Part shown: positions 1-8,272 of the stretch, piece after piece
Position numbering within the stretch: position 1 is the stretch's first letter
How the letters are laid out: every line of letters starts with the position of its first letter
Source: Hymenobacter puniceus
GTDB lineage: Bacteria; Bacteroidota; Bacteroidia; Cytophagales; Hymenobacteraceae
Reading direction: 5' to 3'
NCBI RefSeq assembly: GCF_014333525.1
Contig: NZ_JACSCX010000007.1
Span: 124,001-188,000 of the forward strand
DNA: 64,000 nt
Program-made: the position numbers and the translations under genes
The notes under the pieces: model-generated
Database searches by the model: none
What the model was told of the DNA's origin: nothing
Seen by the model: only the letters and a program-made list of their open reading frames with translations

Positions 1-1263
1 GGTGGTCGGGAAGTTGTCGGAAATAGTGCTGCCTGTTACAACCACTCCCGTGCTGCTCAGCGCCAGCTCGGTGCCGTTGTCGGAGGATTGCCCACCCAGG
101 TACGTAGAGCCCAGCAGCGCCGTGCCGGCAGCATTCAAACGCGTGATGGCCAAATCGGCATTGCCGTTGGCCGAGGGGTCGTAGCAGCCGGCTGTCACCG
201 GGAAGTTACTGGATGTGGTCTGGGTGAGTACGTACAGCTCTCCTGCCGCCGAGGTACGCAGGGCCCGCACTTCATCTGCTGCGGTGCCGCCCAGGTAGGT
301 AGCATACAGCAACTGCGAGCCAGTAGGGCTGAACTTGCTGATAGCCACATCCGGGCCGCTCCGCAAGACATTCTGGTACGCGCCCGGCGTGACAGGGAAG
401 CCCGAAGACTGCGCGAAGCCTCCGGAATAAATGTTGCCGGCCGCATCGTAGCCGCTGACCGCGCCCCAGGTTTCGCCGGTGCCGCCCGAGTAGGTACAGG
501 CCACCACCGCCGGGTCAATCACCAGGGCTGTAGCTGAGTCGTAGCCCTGCGGAAACTCGTAGTGCAGCACATTGCCGCTCAGGCGGTAGCGGCAAGGCAC
601 CTCACGGCGCTGCCCCAGCACGAGCTGATAAGCATAAGGGCGCTGCTCCGCTACGTCGGTTACGGAGGTATGCACCAGCAGCGTGCCGTCGGGCTGCACC
701 TGCAGGCCATCGGTGCCGCGGTAGCGCAGGGCAATGGCTTCGGGGTGGCCACCGGGCTGCACCTCAAAATCGTACTTCAAACTCCCTGTCTCGGTGCCGT
801 ACACGCGCAGGTCGGTGCCCGGGTAGAGGCTGGCGTAGCGCACCTCCTCAAACAAGGCCACGTTGCTGGCCCAGTGCGTGGGGTCGTTGCCGATAAAGTA
901 GTTGTGGTACGCCTTTTCCTGCTGCCGCCCCTCCGGCGTTGCGGCCAAAGCTGCGCCCACAAAATCAACGAACACGGCGTGCCCTCTGATGGGAGTTAAC
1001 GGGGCAGGCTTACGCGTGCGGCTAGCCTTCTCGGCAGCCTCGTGGGCTTGGTGCAGGTCGGCGGCATTGCGCCAGTCATACACCAGGCCGCCGCCGGTCA
1101 GAAAGACGCTGCCGCCCGGCACCTCGGCCCGAAACCGCACCGGCGCGGCCCACTGCTGCTTGTTTTCCACGAAGTGTAAACCGGATCCGGCCTGAGCGGA
1201 GAAGCTGGCCAGCGAGGCCAACAGCGCCAGGGCCTGCGGCGCCCGGCATGATAGAAATGACAT
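1..1263 (-). CDS. SBBP-repeat surface protein, partial (3' end outside window)
   Basis: The ATG is at 1263 and 421 codons stay open to the left window edge, so the C-terminus is missing. The N-terminus looks like a signal peptide ending near AQAG and is followed by a HFVENKQQW motif, typical of the N-terminal domain (DUF7948 type) of large secreted Bacteroidota proteins. From about residue 265 come beta-propeller-like SBBP repeats, seen as YATYLGGTAADEV near residue 318 and GSTYLGGQSSDNG near residue 383. Family members are usually long surface or secreted proteins that end in a type IX secretion or gliding-motility C-terminal domain; that end cannot be seen here. The domain family is clear; the function is unknown. 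Confidence 0.88.
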   Translation of the reverse strand, partial: MSFLSCRAPQALALLASLASFSAQAGSGLHFVENKQQWAAPVRFRAEVPGGSVFLTGGGLVYDWRNAADLHQAHEAAEKASRTRKPAPLTPIRGHAVFVDFVGAALAATPEGRQQEKAYHNYFIGNDPTHWASNVALFEEVRYASLYPGTDLRVYGTETGSLKYDFEVQPGGHPEAIALRYRGTDGLQVQPDGTLLVHTSVTDVAEQRPYAYQLVLGQRREVPCRYRLSGNVLHYEFPQGYDSATALVIDPAVVACTYSGGTGETWGAVSGYDAAGNIYSGGFAQSSGFPVTPGAYQNVLRSGPDVAISKFSPTGSQLLYATYLGGTAADEVRALRTSAAGELYVLTQTTSSNFPVTAGCYDPSANGNADLAITRLNAAGTALLGSTYLGGQSSDNGTELALSSTGVVVTGSTISDNFPTT

Positions 1264-1459
1264 AATAGTCGGCAAAAAGATAAAAATCGGGTGTAAACTA
1301 CTAAAACGGCTACTATTGCCCTATTTGAAGAGGCGCTTTTTCCGGTGGGCAGGTGTAGCTGGATTGCGGGTATCAATCCCCGAATTATGCGCCCTCGAAG
1401 CATAGCCCCGGCACCTATGCGCGCCGTATACCTGGGCTCATCACCAGCATTTATATCCC

Positions 1460-1747
1460 ATGAAAAAGACTTTCGAAGACGAGTCCGACGCGCTGTCTAC
1501 TTCGCCCGCCACGCCTACCGCCCACCAAGACGCCGCCGTAACGCCGCCCCACCACGAGAACCAGGAATCCACCAGCACCCGGATATCCGGCGCTTCGGCC
1601 ACCGCTGAAACGCCCGTGGCCGTAGCCGGCAACGGTGCTCCCGACTACAGCCAAGTGGAGCTGAAAACCGAGCCCGAGTTGCCTACCCCCGACAAAGCCG
1701 GCGGCAGCGCTACCGAGCCCGAAAGCGGCGGCGGCTACAGCGGGTAG
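1460..1747 (+). CDS. small disordered hypothetical protein
   Basis: A 95-residue protein starting MKKTFEDESDAL, rich in Ala, Thr, Pro, Glu and Ser, with no hydrophobic segment and a Gly-rich end (ESGGGYSG). It looks intrinsically disordered. No domain is recognised. Codon use fits the local high-GC style, and it resembles two other small acidic proteins near 20.8 and 21.4 kb in composition. An inverted repeat begins 14 bases after its stop. It is probably real, but it could be a chance open frame in GC-rich DNA. Confidence 0.5.
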   Translation: MKKTFEDESDALSTSPATPTAHQDAAVTPPHHENQESTSTRISGASATAETPVAVAGNGAPDYSQVELKTEPELPTPDKAGGSATEPESGGGYSG

Positions 1748-1760
1748 TTACGATAGTAGA

Positions 1761-1876
1761 ACGTCATTCTGAGCGAAGGCGCAGCCGAAGCCGAGGAATC
1801 TCGCCAGGGTAGTAACTGATTCTACTACACTAGTGAGATTCCTCGGCTACGGCTGCGCCTTCGCTCGGAATGACGT
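1761..1876. repeat. inverted repeat, CGTCATTC family
   Basis: Arms of about 42 bases at 1761-1804 and 1835-1876 are near-perfect inverted copies starting ACGTCATTCTGAGCGAAGG and containing GAGGAATCTCGC. The same kind of sequence recurs near 7.9, 16.9, 31.5, 38.8 and 39.8 kb. It lies between convergent genes and could fold into a long hairpin. Confidence 0.85.
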
Positions 1877-1894
1877 TTATATTTTTCAGCTGGT

Positions 1895-3283
1895 TTACCG
1901 CTGCACAATTTTAAACGGCACATCAACCACGACTTTGCGGGCTATGCGGCGGTTGCTTTGCACGGCCGGAAACCAGGCCGGGCCTTCCTGGAGCAGCCTG
2001 ATGGCTTCCTCATCGCACTCCGGCGAGACCTTGCGCACAACTTTGAAGTCGCTCAGCTTGCCATCTACTCCCACCACAAATTGCAGCCGCACAGTGCCTT
2101 CAAGGCGCTCATCCAGGGCTTTCTGCGGGTAGTCGAGGCTGTCGCGCAGGTACTTGCGCAGGGCGGGGTAACCACCGGCCGGCGTGGCGGCAATGCTGGG
2201 CAGCATCGGCGGGGCCTCCCGGCGCACCACTACCACTTCGCTCAGCTGCCGGCTGTCGGGCGCCAGGGCGAGGGCCAGGGTGGAGTCGGTGGGGCGCAGG
2301 GCGCGGGTCTGGGTGGTGTAGCCGATGGAGCTGACGGCCAGCTGAGAAGCCGTGGCTGGCACAACCATCGAAAACGAGCCGTCGGCGTTGGTGCTCGTGC
2401 CGGTCTGGGTGCCGGGCACCAGAACTGTGGCACCAGGCAGCGGCACGCCGGCCGTATCGGTGATGCGGCCCTGCACAGTGCGGGTAGTTTCCGGAGCGGC
2501 AGAAGCGGCGGCTACCGCAGCCGGAGCAGAAGCCGCACGGGCCATTCTGGCTTTATCGGCTGCTGGCTCAGAGGCCACTGCCGCTGCCAATTGGCTATCC
2601 GCCGTTGCTTTCAACTGGGTTGCCGCGGCCACTTCAGGAGCCGTAATGGCGGCATCCATTGTACCACTGGCACCGCCAGGCAGAAGGTCCGCTGAGCTGG
2701 GCACGTCCGCATCGGCTAGTACCACTGGCTTCCGCCTCATCGGTACAGATGATGCTGGCCGCCGGATTGGCGAAGCCGGAACCGCCGGCGTTGCAGCTGC
2801 TACCTCCGGCGCAGTCACGGCTGCTGGCTCCGCAGGTGTTATGGTAGGCACAGTGGCGGGTTTGCGAATCGTAGACTCTGTGGCAGAACGGGCCGCTATA
2901 TTGGGCGCACTGCTGAAACGACTGATAGCTAGCCAGCCCACCACGCTCAATGAAATCAACAGCACGGCCGCGGCCGCCAAGGGCCGCCATGCCCACAACG
3001 GAATTACGGCGGGCTCAGCAGGTGCGGCTTCGGTAGCCAGTTCGGCTACGCGGCCGTGCAGGCGTTGGCGCAACGTGGCCAGGCTAGCCTCGTGGGCGGC
3101 GGCGGGCTGCAGTTCTAGGCCTTCCAGTATGTCGGCGCACACGGGACAGTCAAGGGTGTGGGCTTCTACAGCGTGCTCCTCGGCGGGCGGCAGCTGCCCG
3201 GCCACGTACCGGCGCAGCAGCTCCACCGGCAGGTGGGCGCCGGCCGGGGCAGAGGGGGCGGACGTTAGGTCAGGGCGAGGCAT
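1895..3283 (-). CDS. anti-sigma factor fused to carboxypeptidase-regulatory-like and TonB C-terminal domains
   Basis: A 462-residue membrane protein. Residues 17-60 form a zinc-finger anti-sigma domain with an HxxxCxxC motif (H42, C46, C49). One membrane helix spans about 98-121. A long Ala/Pro/Thr-rich linker follows, then a carboxypeptidase-regulatory-like beta domain (about 267-345, with GRITDTAGVPLPGATV) and a TonB C-terminal domain (about 370-460, ending DVPFKIVQR). The gene overlaps the upstream sigma factor by 14 bases, so the pair is translationally linked and the protein probably holds that sigma factor at the membrane. The TonB-like end in the periplasm suggests sensing of, or contact with, outer membrane receptors; that part is inference. 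Confidence 0.88.
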   Translation of the reverse strand: MPRPDLTSAPSAPAGAHLPVELLRRYVAGQLPPAEEHAVEAHTLDCPVCADILEGLELQPAAAHEASLATLRQRLHGRVAELATEAAPAEPAVIPLWAWRPLAAAAVLLISLSVVGWLAISRFSSAPNIAARSATESTIRKPATVPTITPAEPAAVTAPEVAAATPAVPASPIRRPASSVPMRRKPVVLADADVPSSADLLPGGASGTMDAAITAPEVAAATQLKATADSQLAAAVASEPAADKARMARAASAPAAVAAASAAPETTRTVQGRITDTAGVPLPGATVLVPGTQTGTSTNADGSFSMVVPATASQLAVSSIGYTTQTRALRPTDSTLALALAPDSRQLSEVVVVRREAPPMLPSIAATPAGGYPALRKYLRDSLDYPQKALDERLEGTVRLQFVVGVDGKLSDFKVVRKVSPECDEEAIRLLQEGPAWFPAVQSNRRIARKVVVDVPFKIVQR

Positions 3284-3881
3284 TGGAGGCAGAGGCTTGC
3301 AGGAGGCGGCGCAGGTTGCGCTTGCCGTTTTGGAGGTGGCTTTTTACGGCGTTGAGGTCGAAGCCGGTGAGGACCGCTACTTCGCGGTAGCTTTTCATTT
3401 CGAGGTAAAACAGCTCCAGGCACTGGCGCTGACCGGGGGGCAGTTCGGCGAGGGTGTGCTCCAGCTGCTGCAGGTGCTGCTCGTGCAGCTCGGCGTCGGC
3501 GGGGTCGTCGGCGGTCAGATGCCGGGCCGCTACCGATTCCATACCGGCCTCGTCGGAAAAGTGCACCAGCGTGGGGCCAGCGCGTTGGCGGGCCCGCAGC
3601 ACCATCAGGCAGTGGTTGCGGGCCGTGGCGTGCAGCCAGGGCGGGAAGTTCTCCACGGTGTGCTGGCGCAGCTTGGGCACCAGCTGCTCGAACAGCTGCA
3701 TCACGGCATCCTGGGCGTCGGCTTCGTCGCGGAGGTAGCGCCGGGCAATGGCCAGCACGCCGCTCATGTGTCGCTCGTAGAGCACGCCCAGGTCGGCCAC
3801 CTCGCCCTGGGCGTGGTAGCGCCGCAGCAAATCCGCATCGGACAGCTCGGCAGCAGCAACAGGACGACGACGAAACAGCAT
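3270..3881 (-). CDS. ECF-type RNA polymerase sigma factor
   Basis: A sigma-70 family protein of 203 residues. Region 2 covers LLRRYHAQGEVADLGVLYER through PPWLHATARNHCL. Region 4 contains LPPGQRQCLELFYLEMKSY and the helix-turn-helix REVAVLTGFDLNAVKSHL. I chose the ATG at 3881 (MLFRRRPV); a GTG at 3914 would add an unconvincing Cys-rich extension. The stop overlaps the start of the anti-sigma gene, the usual sign of a sigma/anti-sigma pair. The target promoters are not visible. Confidence 0.92.
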   Translation of the reverse strand: MLFRRRPVAAAELSDADLLRRYHAQGEVADLGVLYERHMSGVLAIARRYLRDEADAQDAVMQLFEQLVPKLRQHTVENFPPWLHATARNHCLMVLRARQRAGPTLVHFSDEAGMESVAARHLTADDPADAELHEQHLQQLEHTLAELPPGQRQCLELFYLEMKSYREVAVLTGFDLNAVKSHLQNGKRNLRRLLQASASNASP

Positions 3882-3979
3882 AACGCAACAGCAGAGCCAG
3901 CCAGCGGCCCACACGTTCCGCCAAGATACGGGCAGCGCGGCGTTTAGCGGCGCAGGTGGCCGGAAAGTGGCGAAAGTGA

Positions 3980-4519
3980 TTACAGCTTCTTATCGAAGCG
4001 GCCTTGCGTGACGCGCACCGAGTCGCATCCGGGCTTGTAGAGCGTGAAGGCAAAGGTGCCGGAAATGATGCCGGCCGTCAAGTCCAACCGGGTGATGGTC
4101 ATCGAGCCACGGCAAGTGGTAGTAGTGCTGTCTGTGCTTCGCCAAGAGCAACGCCGTTTCTGGTCGTTAAATGTGGCCGTGCTACGCCGCCAGTCGCGAA
4201 GTGAATAGCTATTAACTCCCGGTAAAGTGCCCACGAGCAATGTCATATTGGTATCTCCCTCAGGCTCTCTGCTATCAATACGGTACGTCTGAATGAAAAG
4301 CACGCCACCTGAAGCAGTTCGGTCATAGGATACAGCGTAGTTTGGATAGCCAAAATTGCCTTGTGGCGTCCACGGCTGCCCGTTGACCAAGCAGCCGAAC
4401 GTGTTGGCCCCGGTCTGCGTGGCGGGTGGTAGCTGGGCTTCGGGCGCGGGGTCGTTGTCCTTGCACTTCGAGCATTGCGAGAGCAGCAGCAGGGCCACGT
4501 AGAGGAATAGTTTACGCAT
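3980..4519 (-). CDS. putative lipoprotein, DUF6252-like
   Basis: A 179-residue protein with a lipoprotein signal (hydrophobic stretch ending LLLLSQC, so the lipidated cysteine would be C16), followed by a short linker and GANTFGCLVNGQPWTPQG. That motif resembles the Bacteroidota DUF6252 lipoproteins, which are predicted beta-rich cell-surface or periplasmic proteins of unknown role. The C-terminal half continues as beta strands (GIISGTFAFTLYKPGCDSVRV). It lies upstream of the sigma gene on the same strand, with a 98-base gap. Confidence 0.75.
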   Translation of the reverse strand: MRKLFLYVALLLLSQCSKCKDNDPAPEAQLPPATQTGANTFGCLVNGQPWTPQGNFGYPNYAVSYDRTASGGVLFIQTYRIDSREPEGDTNMTLLVGTLPGVNSYSLRDWRRSTATFNDQKRRCSWRSTDSTTTTCRGSMTITRLDLTAGIISGTFAFTLYKPGCDSVRVTQGRFDKKL

Positions 4520-4666
4520 ATAACGCTATAAAGACAGGGATAAACGGCGCCGGCAGGCAGCCTTAAGGTAGCAAAGATTTCCGGCTGCCTATTGCGCTTC
4601 ACCAATGCACGTTATGCCCTGCGTCACGCAGTACCTCTACAGTGCGCGGCGGAGATAGAACGGATC

Positions 4667-4783
4667 CGGTCCGGCGGCTTTTTCCAGCCGTCGGACCGGT
4701 CGCCGACAGGGCCACTCGAACGGCATTGTAACAACATCAGCAGGCGGCGACCGATCCGACGGCTGGAAAAAGCCGCCGGACCG
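4667..4783. repeat. 38-bp inverted repeat upstream of radA
   Basis: Arms at 4667-4704 and 4746-4783 are inverted copies over 38 bases with one mismatch (core GGCGGCTTTTTCCAGCCG). This palindrome occupies most of the 365-base gap between the divergent lipoprotein and radA genes. I see no gene in the gap. It ends about 100 bases before the radA start. Confidence 0.85.
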
Positions 4784-4884
4784 GGAAGGACGAATCAGCG
4801 AGGAAACCTCCCGCCAAATGCCGTTCTTGCTAAACTTTTTGGCGCAAATTTGCCTTACACCCATTCTCCCCAACCTGTTTAGGA

Positions 4885-6267
4885 ATGGCCAAGCTCAAGA
4901 CCTTATTTTTCTGCCAGAACTGCGGCGCCCAAAGCGCCAAATGGCTCGGCCGCTGCGCCAGCTGCGGCGAGTGGAATACCTACGTCGAGGAAGTCATCCA
5001 GAAGGAAGACAACTCGGCGGCCGGCTCCTGGAAAGCCTCCACCACGGTAGGCACCACCAAGGCCGCCAAGCCCCGCGTCATCTCCGAGATTCACTTCGAG
5101 GAAGAGTCGCGCTTTGATACCAACGACGGCGAGCTGAACCGGGTACTGGGCGGCGGCCTCGTGCCGGGCTCCCTGGTGCTTATCGGCGGCGAGCCCGGCA
5201 TCGGCAAAAGCACGCTCATGCTCCAGATTGCCATGAGCCTGACGCAGATGAAGGTGCTCTACATCTCAGGTGAAGAAAGCGAGCAGCAGATAAAGATGCG
5301 CGCCGAACGCCTCGGTGAGCAGCACCCCAACTGCTACATCCTCACCGAAACCAACACCCAGAACATCTTCAAGCAGATTGACGCGCTGCAGCCCAACGTG
5401 GTCATCGTCGATTCCATCCAGACGCTGCACTCGCAGCTGGTAGAGTCGGGGGCGGGCTCGGTGAGCCAGGTGCGCGAGTGCACCCAGGAGCTGCTCAAGT
5501 ATGCCAAAGAAACCGGCGTACCGGTGTTGCTCATCGGCCACATCACCAAAGACGGCTCTATTGCGGGCCCCAAAATCCTGGAGCACATGGTGGACACCGT
5601 GCTGCAGTTTGAGGGCGACCGGCATCTGAGCTACCGCATCCTGCGCACCACCAAAAACCGCTTCGGCAGCACCTCTGAGCTGGGCATCTACGAGATGCAG
5701 GGCTCGGGGCTGCGGCAGGTGAGTAACCCCTCCGAAATCCTGCTCAGCCAGCGGGCCGAGAGCCTGAGCGGCATGGCTATCGGGGCTACGCTGGAAGGCA
5801 ACCGCCCGCTGCTGGTGGAAGTGCAGGCCCTCGTGACGCCCGCCACTTACGGCACGCCCCAGCGGTCGGCTACGGGCTTCGATGCCAAGCGCTTACAGAT
5901 GCTGCTGGCAGTACTGGAGAAGCGCAGCGGCCTGCGCCTCGGCCAGCACGACGTGTTCCTGAACATTGCCGGCGGTTTGCGCCTCGACGACCCCGCCCTG
6001 GACCTGGCCGTGTGCGCCGCCGTGGTGTCGTCGCTCAACGACCTACCCATCCGGGGTGAGGTGTGTTTGGCAGCCGAGGTGGGGCTGAGCGGCGAAATCC
6101 GGGCCGTGAGCCGGCTGGACCAGCGCCTGAGTGAAGCCGAGAAGCTGGGCTTCGCCGAAATGTACATCTCCCAGTATAACGCCCGCGGGCTGGACCTGGC
6201 CCGCTACGGCATCCGGGTACAGCCAGCGGGGCGTTTGGATGAAGTATTGCAGGGTTTGTTTGGATAA
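4885..6267 (+). CDS. radA: DNA repair protein RadA
   Basis: 460 residues, the normal RadA length. A C4 zinc finger (C10, C13, C24, C27) is at the N-terminus. A RecA-like ATPase follows, with Walker A GGEPGIGKST near residue 100 and a Walker B region VVIVDSIQT. The RadA-specific KNRFG motif is present (TTKNRFGST), and a Lon-protease-like C-terminal domain ends the protein. In other bacteria RadA is a DnaB-like branch-migration helicase that processes recombination intermediates. The gene stands alone, with a large palindrome upstream. Confidence 0.97.
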   Translation: MAKLKTLFFCQNCGAQSAKWLGRCASCGEWNTYVEEVIQKEDNSAAGSWKASTTVGTTKAAKPRVISEIHFEEESRFDTNDGELNRVLGGGLVPGSLVLIGGEPGIGKSTLMLQIAMSLTQMKVLYISGEESEQQIKMRAERLGEQHPNCYILTETNTQNIFKQIDALQPNVVIVDSIQTLHSQLVESGAGSVSQVRECTQELLKYAKETGVPVLLIGHITKDGSIAGPKILEHMVDTVLQFEGDRHLSYRILRTTKNRFGSTSELGIYEMQGSGLRQVSNPSEILLSQRAESLSGMAIGATLEGNRPLLVEVQALVTPATYGTPQRSATGFDAKRLQMLLAVLEKRSGLRLGQHDVFLNIAGGLRLDDPALDLAVCAAVVSSLNDLPIRGEVCLAAEVGLSGEIRAVSRLDQRLSEAEKLGFAEMYISQYNARGLDLARYGIRVQPAGRLDEVLQGLFG

Positions 6268-6458
6268 ATCCGGCAAAAAAGCAGGCTGGCTGTCCGGTAC
6301 GAAAAAAAGACATAATTCGGATTGGACTATCACAACCTAAAAGCCGTATCTTCGGTACAGGAATTGGCTTTTACCGCGAAAGATGTTGCTGCTCAATTTA
6401 GTGCTGTAGCAGCTTTTGCGGCCCAACTCCGGCGCTATTCCCTGCAATACTTGCTCTG

Positions 6459-7928
6459 ATGTCATACTCTATTCGCTTTCTCGCCGGGTGGCTGCTGGCT
6501 ACTGGCCTTACGGCCCTCTCTACAGGGGCGCAGGCCCAGGGAACGGTCACGCTCACCGGTAAAGTAAGCGGCCGCACCAACGATACCATTGCCGTATCCG
6601 TCCGCGAAAACCCGTTAGACCCGAAAGAGCAAATCACCTACGCCCGCCTCGACGACAAAGGGGAGTTTCGGATGGCGCTGAAGCTCGACGGCCCGGCCCG
6701 CGCCGACCTGGTGTATGGCGACGACGTAGCCGACCTGTTTCTGGAGCCCGGCGACGCGCTGGATGTGCGCTTCCGCGGCAACAACCTGTCGGGCTCGGTG
6801 CGCTACAAAGGCAAAGGCGCTGATGCCAACACCTACCTCACGGACATAGCAGATCAGTTTATTGAAAACGATGGATTTCAGGTACTTCCTGACAACATCA
6901 TGCTCTATGAGCCTGGTTTCCTGTCGTTTCTGGACTATCGGCGCAAAGAGGAAAACAAGTTTCTGAAGAATGCGCTGGAAGACAACAAGTTCAGCGAGGC
7001 CTTCCGCCGCTATGCACAGGCCGAAATAGACTACAGCTACGCCAACGACCGGCTTACTTTTCCGGATTTGCGCGAACAGGTAGTGGCCACCGAGGGCCGC
7101 CTGAAAATGTCGCCCTCCTTCTACGAGTTTCTCAACGACAAGAGCCTGACCAACAATGCGGTGGCTATGCAGAGCGAGATGTACCAGGAGTTTCTGCTTA
7201 ACTACGTGCATTACCTGGCCACCAGCAACGGCAAGCTCCGCACCCACCCCGATTTCTACCAGACCTGCTACGACTACGCTAAAAATCAGCTGAGTGGCCC
7301 GGTCCGGCCCATCATCATGGGCCGCGTGCTGCAGGAGTCGTTCCGGTTTGGGCACGTCAAACAGTCGGCGGCTATGCTGGCTGATTTTCGCACCATAGAC
7401 ACCCAGAACCGTTACACTCCGGTGCTGCAGCAGGACTTCGACACGCACAAAGCGTTTGCCATTGGAGCACCCGCGCCAGAGTTCCGGCTTCAGACCGTTA
7501 ACGGTGACTCCGTGAGTCTGCAGGACTTCCGGGGTAAGCTGGTGTACCTCAACTTCTGGCGCACCACCAGCGGCCTGAGCTTGCGCGACCTGCCGTATGC
7601 GGCTGACCTAGCCAAAAAGTTTGAGGGTAAGAACATCGTATTTATCAACATTGCCCTCGACGAAAACGAAGGCGCCTGGAAGCAGCTCGTGACCAGCAAG
7701 CGCCTGCCAGGCGTACAGGTCCGCGCCGCCGGGGGCATGCGCAGCCCCATTCTGCGCGCCTACGCCCTCGACGATGTGCCAGCTTACTTCCTGCTGGCCG
7801 AAGATGGCACCTTCCTCAACACCAAGCCCAAGCGCCTGAGCAGCCGCGCCGCCGTCGACGAAATCAAGGAGTCGTTCGGCAAAGCCAGCACCTACACCAG
7901 TTTGCTTTCCAACGAAACGGCCAAGTAA
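6459..7928 (+). CDS. secreted TlpA-like thioredoxin-fold protein lacking the CxxC site
   Basis: 489 residues with a signal peptide ending AQAQ. The N-terminal part (about 28-110) is a small beta domain like the DUF4369 modules found before TlpA domains. A helical middle is followed by a thioredoxin fold from about residue 335 (GAPAPEFRLQTVNGDSVSL). Where TlpA proteins have WCxPC, this one reads FWRTTSGLSLRDLP, so both catalytic cysteines are gone. It therefore cannot act as a normal thiol-disulfide oxidoreductase; a binding or structural role is possible. The rest of the fold appears intact. Confidence 0.85.
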   Translation: MSYSIRFLAGWLLATGLTALSTGAQAQGTVTLTGKVSGRTNDTIAVSVRENPLDPKEQITYARLDDKGEFRMALKLDGPARADLVYGDDVADLFLEPGDALDVRFRGNNLSGSVRYKGKGADANTYLTDIADQFIENDGFQVLPDNIMLYEPGFLSFLDYRRKEENKFLKNALEDNKFSEAFRRYAQAEIDYSYANDRLTFPDLREQVVATEGRLKMSPSFYEFLNDKSLTNNAVAMQSEMYQEFLLNYVHYLATSNGKLRTHPDFYQTCYDYAKNQLSGPVRPIIMGRVLQESFRFGHVKQSAAMLADFRTIDTQNRYTPVLQQDFDTHKAFAIGAPAPEFRLQTVNGDSVSLQDFRGKLVYLNFWRTTSGLSLRDLPYAADLAKKFEGKNIVFINIALDENEGAWKQLVTSKRLPGVQVRAAGGMRSPILRAYALDDVPAYFLLAEDGTFLNTKPKRLSSRAAVDEIKESFGKASTYTSLLSNETAK

Positions 7929-7939
7929 GCAGATTGGCA

Positions 7940-8019
7940 CTGTCATTCCGACGAAGGAGGAATCTGAATCAGGTCGTTCAGCTATCTGACCTAGATTTCT
8001 CCTTCGCTGGAATGACAGT
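7940..8019. repeat. inverted repeat, GTCATTCC family
   Basis: Inverted arms at about 7940-7965 (ACTGTCATTCCGACGAAGG) and 7993-8019 lie 12 bases after the stop of the thioredoxin-fold gene. This is a shorter relative of the repeat at 1761-1876. Confidence 0.75.
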
Positions 8020-8050
8020 TCTGTAAGCACACTGCTTTTCCTATACATGC

Positions 8051-8086
8051 AAAACGCCTTCTGCTCTGGCAGAAGGCGTTTTTTTT
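8051..8086 (+). terminator. rho-independent terminator
   Basis: A perfect 14-bp stem (8051-8064 with 8069-8082, containing ACGCCTTCTGC) has a 4-base loop TCTG and runs into eight T residues at 8079-8086. It serves the thioredoxin-fold gene upstream. Confidence 0.85.
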
Positions 8087-8116
8087 GATATCAGGGGCGG
8101 CAGCGGGCCAGCGCCT

Positions 8117-8124
8117 TACCTTTG
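8117..8124 (+). promoter_or_regulatory. candidate -10 element TACCTTTG
   Basis: TACCTTTG matches the Bacteroidota -10 consensus TAnnTTTG exactly. No clear -33 TTG is found at the usual distance. It is 149 bases before the radical SAM start, and the space between is almost wholly taken by an inverted repeat. Confidence 0.45.
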
Positions 8125-8133
8125 CTTGAACCA

Positions 8134-8262
8134 AGAGCTGCAAGCCGCAAGCTACCAGTGGTCAGCGGCCGTTTCAACCACCAGCGTGCGGCACGAAGTA
8201 CGAGCCGGCTTGCGCTCCATGGGAACAAAGCTTGGGGCTTGCGGCTTGAAGCTTGCAGCTCT
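8134..8262. repeat. inverted repeat, AGCTGCAAGCCGCAAGCT family
   Basis: AGAGCTGCAAGCCGCAAGCT near 8134 is matched by inverted copies GGCTTGCGGCTTGAAGCTTG and GCAGCTCTC at about 8228-8262. It lies between a candidate promoter and the radical SAM gene, as if inserted into the 5' leader. The gap 7929-8272 holds this, another repeat, a terminator and no gene. Confidence 0.75.
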
Positions 8263-8272
8263 CCTCTACCCT

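Noticed and set aside
1761..1876. CRISPR array suspected because of repeated CGTCATTC units
   Set aside because: The units are inverted pairs scattered singly through the window, with no regular spacing and no cas genes.
2352..3947. Long plus-strand frame of 531 codons across the sigma/anti-sigma genes
   Set aside because: It is antisense to two genes with clear domains; its translation is low-complexity Ala/Gly/Arg sequence caused by high GC.
8126..8272. TTG start extending the radical SAM protein by 49 residues
   Set aside because: The added residues are encoded by an inverted repeat and precede a good ATG at 8273.
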